The position numbers were made by a program, and so were the translations under genes. From Chitinophagaceae bacterium (GTDB lineage: Bacteria; Bacteroidota; Bacteroidia; Chitinophagales; Chitinophagaceae), in NCBI GenBank assembly GCA_947489175.1, contig CANLED010000080.1:1-8078 (forward strand): a DNA stretch of 8,078 nucleotides, in the 5' to 3' direction. The notes under the pieces were generated by a model that was not told the DNA's origin, made no database searches, and saw nothing but the letters and a program-made list of their open reading frames with translations. Positions 1 to 3,986 of this stretch are shown here, in pieces (positions within the stretch are counted from its first letter, which is position 1; the number at the start of each line of letters is the position of its first letter).

Positions 1-149
1 TTATATTGGGCATAGACAATGAAATGTTGGGCATCTCAACGCTTGTCTTGATATTGACATTGTTGCCAACATCTATCTATGGATTTTGTCCCTTCTATTA
101 TTTTGCTGATTTCAGGACATGCAAGAAAGAAAATTATTCAATAAAATGA
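1..149 (+). CDS. DUF2892 (YgaP-like) membrane protein, C-terminal part, truncated by window start
   Basis: An open frame enters from the left edge (first full codon at 3) and ends with TGA at 147-149, giving 48 visible residues. They contain one hydrophobic stretch (about residues 9-27, rich in Leu/Ile) followed by GFCPFYYF and RTCKK. This matches the end of DUF2892 proteins, where a second membrane helix is followed by an FCPxY...TC signature. The two cysteines (visible residues 29 and 40) are 11 apart, exactly as in the complete DUF2892 gene at 1564-1788, and TSIYGFCP aligns without gaps to TSVVSFCP there. DUF2892 is a small two-helix membrane domain, often found with or fused to rhodanese; its biochemical role is poorly defined. 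The stop overlaps the next start as ATGA, so the two are probably cotranscribed. The family call is by motif; the missing N-terminus could add another domain such as rhodanese. Confidence 0.65.
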   Translation, partial: ILGIDNEMLGISTLVLILTLLPTSIYGFCPFYYFADFRTCKKENYSIK

Positions 150-1471
150 ACCGAACACTAAATAGCCTATTTGTTATTTTATTTTTGATGACCACAAAAT
201 GGGGGTTTACCAAAAATTATTACGTAGATCCATCACACGCTACAGCCCAAGAAAATGGGTCAATTTCAAATCCTTGGTCATCCATAAATGATGTAAATAT
301 TGCTGCTAAAAATATCCTTCCTGGCGATACGGTATTTTTCAAAAAGAACGAATCGTTTATAGGGACTTTGATGATAATACGAGGAGGAAATCTAACGCAT
401 CCAGTTGTATATACGCACTATGGAATTGGGTTACTGCCAGTATTTTCAAATCATACTTCTGATGTGATTAACTTATATAATGTTCAGCATGTAATCATTG
501 ATGGCATAAAAATTATCGATCATTCCATCAGCAAAACAGATCATTCGATAACAGCAAAAATCAGCTATGCCATCAATGTAGATAAGTCAACATATTGTAC
601 CATTCGCAATTGTGATATTTCTCTTGTTGGCATTGGTATTTCAGTAACCGAAGGATCTGATTTTACAACTATACAAGGCAATCATATTTACAACTTAAGG
701 ATGGTAAGGAATACTCCTCTTGCTGTTAATTCCAATGATGATTATGGTGCCAATCCTGTTGTCATTGGAAGTTCAAATAACAAAGTATTCAACAATTATT
801 TTGAAGAATGCTGGGCCAATAGTTATGATTATGGGTATGATGGAGGTGCTATTGAATTATTTGGAAATGAGATGAATGGGAATGAATTTATGTATAATAC
901 AGCATTGAACTGCAACGGATTTCTGGAGGTTGGCAGTAGTGAGGTTGGGTATGCAAAAAACAATCTTGTTGCGTATAATAAAATCATCAATTGTGGCATA
1001 ATTGGATATTACCACAACGCTTCAGCGTACAAGGTAAATATTCAGAACCTTCAATACTATAACAACACGGTGGTTGAAACCATTCAGCAGTTTACAAAGC
1101 CGGCTTATCTTTTCGCTACGCAAGGAGACGGACAAAAAGGAATGGTTGTTGTAAAAAATAATATTTTTTGGTTAGCATCAGGCGTGAAATTTGCCTCTGC
1201 TCAATTTTATAATGGACAAATGTTGCGAGAGAATAACATTTTTAAGCTAACCAATGCAAATGTTGGTTTTAAGACAAATCAATCTGAGAAAAAACTAGTT
1301 GGGGAAGCATTATTTGTGAATTTAAAAGGAGGTCCAAGCCAGTGGGATCTTGGATTGGTCAAGAAATCTATTGCTATTGATTTTGGCTTAGATATTGGAC
1401 TTCGTAAGGATTTTAGAGGCCAATTGCTGAAGGGGAAGCCCGATGCTGGAGCGTTAGAGCAACAGCAATAA
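146..1471 (+). CDS. Secreted right-handed parallel beta-helix protein (pectate-lyase-like fold)
   Basis: This 441-residue protein starts at ATG 146. An upstream in-frame ATG at 119 is possible, but 146 gives a cleaner signal peptide (MNRTLNSLFVILFLM) and an ATGA overlap with the preceding gene. The mature protein begins near YYVDPSHATAQENGSISNPW (about residues 25-44), the usual opening of Bacteroidota beta-helix proteins, with a tyrosine-valine-aspartate strand, a glycine-rich turn and a SxPW segment. The middle has short strand repeats typical of beta-helix coils, such as VIIDGIKI, CTIRNCDI, TTIQGNHIYNL, NKVFNNYFEEC, NEFMYNTALNC and NLVAYNKIINC. The end, KPDAGALE (429-438 region), is the common closing motif of these domains. 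The fold is shared by polysaccharide lyases, epimerases and noncatalytic surface proteins; I see no catalytic signature that fixes a substrate. There is no T9SS sorting domain, so it is probably periplasmic or surface-associated. Polysaccharide binding or cleavage is an inference from the fold only. Confidence 0.8.
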   Translation: MNRTLNSLFVILFLMTTKWGFTKNYYVDPSHATAQENGSISNPWSSINDVNIAAKNILPGDTVFFKKNESFIGTLMIIRGGNLTHPVVYTHYGIGLLPVFSNHTSDVINLYNVQHVIIDGIKIIDHSISKTDHSITAKISYAINVDKSTYCTIRNCDISLVGIGISVTEGSDFTTIQGNHIYNLRMVRNTPLAVNSNDDYGANPVVIGSSNNKVFNNYFEECWANSYDYGYDGGAIELFGNEMNGNEFMYNTALNCNGFLEVGSSEVGYAKNNLVAYNKIINCGIIGYYHNASAYKVNIQNLQYYNNTVVETIQQFTKPAYLFATQGDGQKGMVVVKNNIFWLASGVKFASAQFYNGQMLRENNIFKLTNANVGFKTNQSEKKLVGEALFVNLKGGPSQWDLGLVKKSIAIDFGLDIGLRKDFRGQLLKGKPDAGALEQQQ

Positions 1472-1494
1472 CTAATGAAGTAAAAAAATTAGTT
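1470..1494 (+). terminator. Weak AT-rich hairpin after the beta-helix gene
   Basis: AACTAAT (1470-1476) and ATTAGTT (1488-1494) are perfect 7-bp inverted arms with an 11-base A-rich loop, followed by TTTG. The first arm overlaps the TAA stop at 1469-1471. It has only one G-C pair and no long T-tract, so it may be a weak terminator or a chance AT-rich palindrome. Confidence 0.3.
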
Positions 1495-1502
1495 TTGTTG
1501 TG

Positions 1503-1514
1503 TGACTAAAGTCA
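1503..1514. promoter_or_regulatory. TGACT-N2-AGTCA palindrome, candidate Crp/Fnr-family operator
   Basis: TGACTAAAGTCA is a perfect inverted repeat (TGACT, two bases, AGTCA), within the wider context TGTGACTAAAGTCATGT. The TGTGA-like half-site resembles Crp/Fnr-family boxes. Its centre (1508.5) lies about 42-44 bases upstream of the start point expected from the TAGCTTTG element at 1538-1545, which is the class II activator position. The site is directly observed; the regulator family is inferred. Confidence 0.4.
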
Positions 1515-1516
1515 TG

Positions 1517-1545
1517 TTGTGAGATGAAATTTGCATTTAGCTTTG
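1517..1545 (+). promoter_or_regulatory. Bacteroidota-type promoter for the DUF2892-rhodanese-DUF6132-thioredoxin unit
   Basis: TAGCTTTG at 1538-1545 matches the Bacteroidota -7 consensus TAnnTTTG. A TTG at 1517-1519 lies 18 bases upstream, near but slightly shorter than the usual 19-21 spacing to the -33 element. Transcription would begin near 1550-1552, leaving a leader of about 12 bases before the ATG at 1564. This also argues against the longer in-frame start at 1531, which would overlap the promoter. Confidence 0.45.
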
Positions 1546-1563
1546 AATTCTAAATACAACAAC

Positions 1564-1788
1564 ATGAAAAAAAACATGGGAACAACAGATAAAATCATTC
1601 GATTGCTTATGGCATCTATCTTTATAGGATTGTTTATTACAGACACTGTTGTAGGAACAGCAGGTGTTGTATTGCTGATTTTAGCCGGTATTTTCATTTT
1701 AACCAGTGTTGTGTCTTTCTGCCCTATGTATTCATTTTTTGGAGCTAATACATGCAACAAGAGTGCAAATGAAACAGCGACTAAATAA
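1564..1788 (+). CDS. DUF2892 (YgaP-like transmembrane) family protein
   Basis: A 74-residue inner-membrane protein. The start at 1564 gives MKKNMGTTDKIIRLLMASIF; an in-frame start at 1576 (MGTTDK) is equally typical for the family, and the frame could extend to 1531 only across the likely promoter. Two hydrophobic helices span about residues 11-29 and 33-51. They are followed by SFCPMYSFFGANTC (51-64), the family signature with Cys53 and Cys64. Basic residues before helix 1 suggest both ends face the cytoplasm. DUF2892 is the membrane domain found beside rhodanese in YgaP-type sulfurtransferases; here the rhodanese is a separate gene 23 bases downstream. The pair may work as a split YgaP, keeping sulfurtransfer close to the membrane; this is inferred from context. 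Confidence 0.85.
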   Translation: MKKNMGTTDKIIRLLMASIFIGLFITDTVVGTAGVVLLILAGIFILTSVVSFCPMYSFFGANTCNKSANETATK

Positions 1789-1811
1789 CAATCAAACATT
1801 AAATTTATAAG

Positions 1812-2129
1812 ATGTTCAATTTTTTAAAAAACTTATTTAAGCAAAAGCCATCAATTAATTTTCACGAACTTGTGCAAAAGGGGGCAATCATAGTTGATGT
1901 TAGAACTCCTGGCGAATACATTACGGGTCATATCAGTGGGGCACTTAATGTTCCTATTAATTCGCTCGTTTCTCATTTAAATAAGTTGCCTAAAAACAAG
2001 CCATTGATTACATGCTGTGCATCTGGTATGAGAAGTGCAACGGGTAGACAAATTCTTATCAGCAAAGGCTATGAAGAAGTGTATAACGGAGGTCCCTGGA
2101 CAGTCCTTAACAAAAAAATAAATGGATAA
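1812..2129 (+). CDS. Single-domain rhodanese-like sulfurtransferase
   Basis: A 105-residue cytoplasmic protein with one rhodanese domain. Rhodaneses move sulfane sulfur through a persulfide on an active-site cysteine. The visible signatures are VDVRTPGEYITGHISGA (28-44), the conserved DVR..xEY..GHI.GA block, and the active loop CCASGMRSA (68-76). This fits CxxGxR with Cys69 as the catalytic residue and Arg74 closing the loop, as in active PspE/GlpE-type domains. The tail YNGGPWTVLNK is also typical. The N-terminal MFNFLKNLFKQK is short and basic, not a signal peptide, and could touch the membrane. It lies after a DUF2892 gene and overlaps the DUF6132 gene by 8 bases (2122-2129). The natural sulfur donor and acceptor cannot be told; the thioredoxin two genes on is a plausible reductant for the persulfide. 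Confidence 0.92.
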   Translation: MFNFLKNLFKQKPSINFHELVQKGAIIVDVRTPGEYITGHISGALNVPINSLVSHLNKLPKNKPLITCCASGMRSATGRQILISKGYEEVYNGGPWTVLNKKING

Positions 2130-2349
2130 TATGACGATGTTTAATTTATTTAAAAATAACATACTGTACATTGCTGGAGGATTAGCAGGCGCTATCGGTG
2201 GTTTTTTATATTGGAAATTTGTGGGGTGCAGCAGCGGTACTTGCAAGATTACTTCGAGTCCAATAAATAGCAGTTTATATTTTGGATTAATGGGTTCCTT
2301 GGCATTCGGTATGTTCAAAACAAAATCAAAAGAAAATGACAACAAATAG
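2122..2349 (+). CDS. DUF6132-like small membrane protein with GCSSGTC motif
   Basis: A 75-residue protein with hydrophobic helices at about residues 14-33 and 50-65. Between them is VGCSSGTCKITSSPINSS (34-51), with Cys36 and Cys41, which I recognise as the signature of the DUF6132 family common in Bacteroidota. The lysine-rich tail (KTKSKENDNK) suggests both ends are cytoplasmic, which would place the cysteine loop in the periplasm. The start may be ATG 2122, 2131 or 2137; the first overlaps the rhodanese by 8 bases, while 2131 or 2137 leaves only 1 or 7 bases between genes. The 3' end overlaps the thioredoxin gene by 14 bases. No function is established for the family; a link to thiol or sulfane-sulfur chemistry is inferred from its neighbours and paired cysteines. 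Confidence 0.75.
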   Translation: MDNMTMFNLFKNNILYIAGGLAGAIGGFLYWKFVGCSSGTCKITSSPINSSLYFGLMGSLAFGMFKTKSKENDNK

Positions 2350-2641
2350 TACGTTTGGTCAAATTATCTCAGGTTCAAAGCCTGTGTTGGTCGACTTTTT
2401 TGCAGAATGGTGCGGACCTTGTAAAATGATGGCACCCATTCTAAAAGATTTGAAAGTGGCCATTGGTGAGAATGCAATTATTCTTAAAATAGACATCGAT
2501 AAGAATCCACAAGTGGCAAGATCTTACAATGTTCAAGGTGTTCCAACGCTGATAATCTTTCAAGATGGACTTGTTAAATGGCGTCAATCAGGCGTTGTGC
2601 CTGCAAAAAATCTTCAAAAGGAGTTGGAGAAATTAGGTTAA
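2336..2641 (+). CDS. trxA: Thioredoxin
   Basis: A 101-residue single-domain thioredoxin without a signal peptide, so cytoplasmic. It reduces disulfides and persulfides through a dithiol. The active site WCGPCK is at 25-30 (Cys26, Cys29), preceded by VLVDFFAE, where Asp20 corresponds to the buried aspartate of classical thioredoxins. The cis-proline motif GVPT is at 68-71 (Pro70), and KIDIDKNP (51-58) is the usual central strand. The family length is about 105, so the domain is complete although its N-terminal helix is short. It starts inside the DUF6132 gene (14-base overlap), which suggests translational coupling, and is the last gene of the sulfur/thiol unit. It may recycle the rhodanese persulfide. 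The symbol denotes the family; the genome may hold other copies. Confidence 0.93.
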   Translation: MTTNSTFGQIISGSKPVLVDFFAEWCGPCKMMAPILKDLKVAIGENAIILKIDIDKNPQVARSYNVQGVPTLIIFQDGLVKWRQSGVVPAKNLQKELEKLG

Positions 2642-2679
2642 AATAGCCATTCATCGCTTGAAATGCAGGAACAATAAAT

Positions 2680-3696
2680 TTAGAATTTTGCACATTGAGC
2701 ACCATTAACATCCTCTTCTCCTCTGATGATGTAGAGCAATGAAAACTCACTGCTTTGGTAAAGTCTTGAGAGTGGCTTTGTTTTCGAATAGTTAACATCA
2801 TACGAAAATCCAGCCCTAAAATTATTCCACTCTATTCCTACATAAGGTATAATAGCATCCTTGTTGCGCAGCCACAGGCCTGCATAAAACTCGTAATAGT
2901 TTGTAGGATGTGTGCTGTAAAAATAACTAATGGCTGATCCCAAGATGATTTCATTGTAGCTAGACTGGTGTTGAAATTGAATGCTAGAATGAAGCGTTGT
3001 AAAATATCCAATCGGGAAATAACTTCCAGCCTGCAGATTTATACGGGGTTGAATAAAATAATTTTTATCGATGAATCCCACTTTAGGTTTCAATATGTGG
3101 TAAACAGAAGTGCCAATATAAAAAAGGTTTTTATCGGTTGTAGATCCTCTGTAAAGCAAGCCAGCACTCATGTCTGCAGAAGATTTCCCAAGTTTTTTTG
3201 TCAAAAAATATTCTGATGAACGCAAGGTGAATCCAGATTCTGTAAGTTCATCTTCGAAATCTGCCTTGGTTTCATCAAAGCTCATTGTAGAAAAAATCCC
3301 CTGAAAGCCGGTTATAATTGTATGGCGCCCTTTTTTGTCTAATTGTTTTGCATAAGAAAGAGATAAGGCAATAAAATTTTCTTTTAAAATGCCGTTTCCT
3401 GATTTATCTGACAGCATCATCAACCCTACACTTAGCTTATCATTGGTAGGTATAAGTCTTCTAAGTATTGGTCCGTCTGCAGAAACTGTTGTGGTACTAT
3501 ACGCATCTGCAAAAGTAGGCCACTGATTTCTATAGTTGGCCACAGCCCTGAAGCGCCCTGTAAAATTTCCTGTATTGGCTGGATTTAAAGTTAGGGGAGA
3601 CGCAAAGAATTGTGAGAAATGAGGATCTTGTGCGTTTATAGTATAAACACAAACACTCAGTATAAACACTAAAAACTTTCTTTTCAATATCATCAT
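2680..3696 (-). CDS. PorP/SprF family type IX secretion membrane protein
   Basis: A 338-residue outer-membrane protein. The signal peptide is about residues 1-22 (MMILKRKFLVFILSVCVYTINA), followed by QDPHFSQFFASPLTLNPANTG (23-43), the hallmark opening of PorP/SprF proteins. The remainder has alternating aromatic/polar strands typical of a beta barrel, for example FRAVANYRNQW, ISLSYAK-like and NFRAGFSYDVNYS segments, and fits the family length of about 300-350. SprF of Flavobacterium is needed to export the SprB adhesin, and many PorP/SprF genes sit beside genes for T9SS cargo with type B C-terminal domains. Here it overlaps the stop of such a gene by ATGA (3693-3696), so it is probably the dedicated secretion or anchoring partner of that protease. 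A second ATG at 3693 is an alternative start. The genuine symbol cannot be assigned among paralogues. Confidence 0.92.
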   Translation of the reverse strand: MMILKRKFLVFILSVCVYTINAQDPHFSQFFASPLTLNPANTGNFTGRFRAVANYRNQWPTFADAYSTTTVSADGPILRRLIPTNDKLSVGLMMLSDKSGNGILKENFIALSLSYAKQLDKKGRHTIITGFQGIFSTMSFDETKADFEDELTESGFTLRSSEYFLTKKLGKSSADMSAGLLYRGSTTDKNLFYIGTSVYHILKPKVGFIDKNYFIQPRINLQAGSYFPIGYFTTLHSSIQFQHQSSYNEIILGSAISYFYSTHPTNYYEFYAGLWLRNKDAIIPYVGIEWNNFRAGFSYDVNYSKTKPLSRLYQSSEFSLLYIIRGEEDVNGAQCAKF

Positions 3697-3986
3697 CTTA
3701 TGAGTGTGATTGTTCCTTTATAAGATTCTACTTTTCCAGATTGTGTAGTAACCAATGTATAATAGACATAAGTTCCTTGAGGTACTTTATTACCTTTGAA
3801 ACTGCCGTTCCAACCGGTGCTGTAGTCGTTAGCCTTTGTATTTTTAGATTCAAAAACACGCTCACCCCATCTGCTGAATATTTGCAAAAGTTTAACTGTA
3901 ACCACGTCTGTTCCACCTATGATGTAGAAATAATCATTTAATCCATCTCCATCGGGTGTAAATACATTTGGAATGGCAATATGTGA
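3693..3986 (-). other. T9SS type B C-terminal sorting domain of the M43 protease
   Basis: Residues 912-1008 form the gliding-motility-associated C-terminal domain. Key segments are PNVFTPDGDGLNDYF (917-931), LLQIFSRWGERVFES (944-958), TGWNGSFKG (968-976), VPQGTYVYY (979-987) and the final KGTITLIR. It directs the protein through T9SS. Type B domains differ from type A and typically depend on a PorP/SprF partner, which is the next gene here. Confidence 0.9.

Noticed and set aside
119..145. Longer start for the beta-helix protein at ATG 119
   Set aside because: It would add nine mostly charged residues before the signal peptide and overlap the upstream frame by 31 bases; the ATG at 146 gives a four-base ATGA overlap and a normal signal peptide.
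766..1000. Asparagine-rich repeats in the beta-helix protein as a possible tandem DNA repeat
   Set aside because: The recurring N and I/V pattern is the normal coil periodicity of a beta-helix; the nucleotide sequence shows no exact repeat units.
1512..1799. Minus-strand open frame opposite the DUF2892 gene
   Set aside because: The plus-strand frame has clear family motifs and a promoter; the opposite frame resembles no family and is a shadow.
1977..2345. Minus-strand open frame across the rhodanese and DUF6132 genes
   Set aside because: It is antisense to two well-supported genes and has no recognisable motif.
2350..2357. TACGTTTG matching the -7 consensus inside the thioredoxin gene
   Set aside because: It lies within coding sequence downstream of the thioredoxin start, so it has no sensible gene to serve and is probably chance.
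2647..2666. Possible terminator between the convergent thioredoxin and PorP/SprF genes
   Set aside because: Only a six-pair stem with a bulge (CATTCA against TGAAATG) and no T-tract; too weak to support. The remaining bases of the 38-base gap show nothing else.
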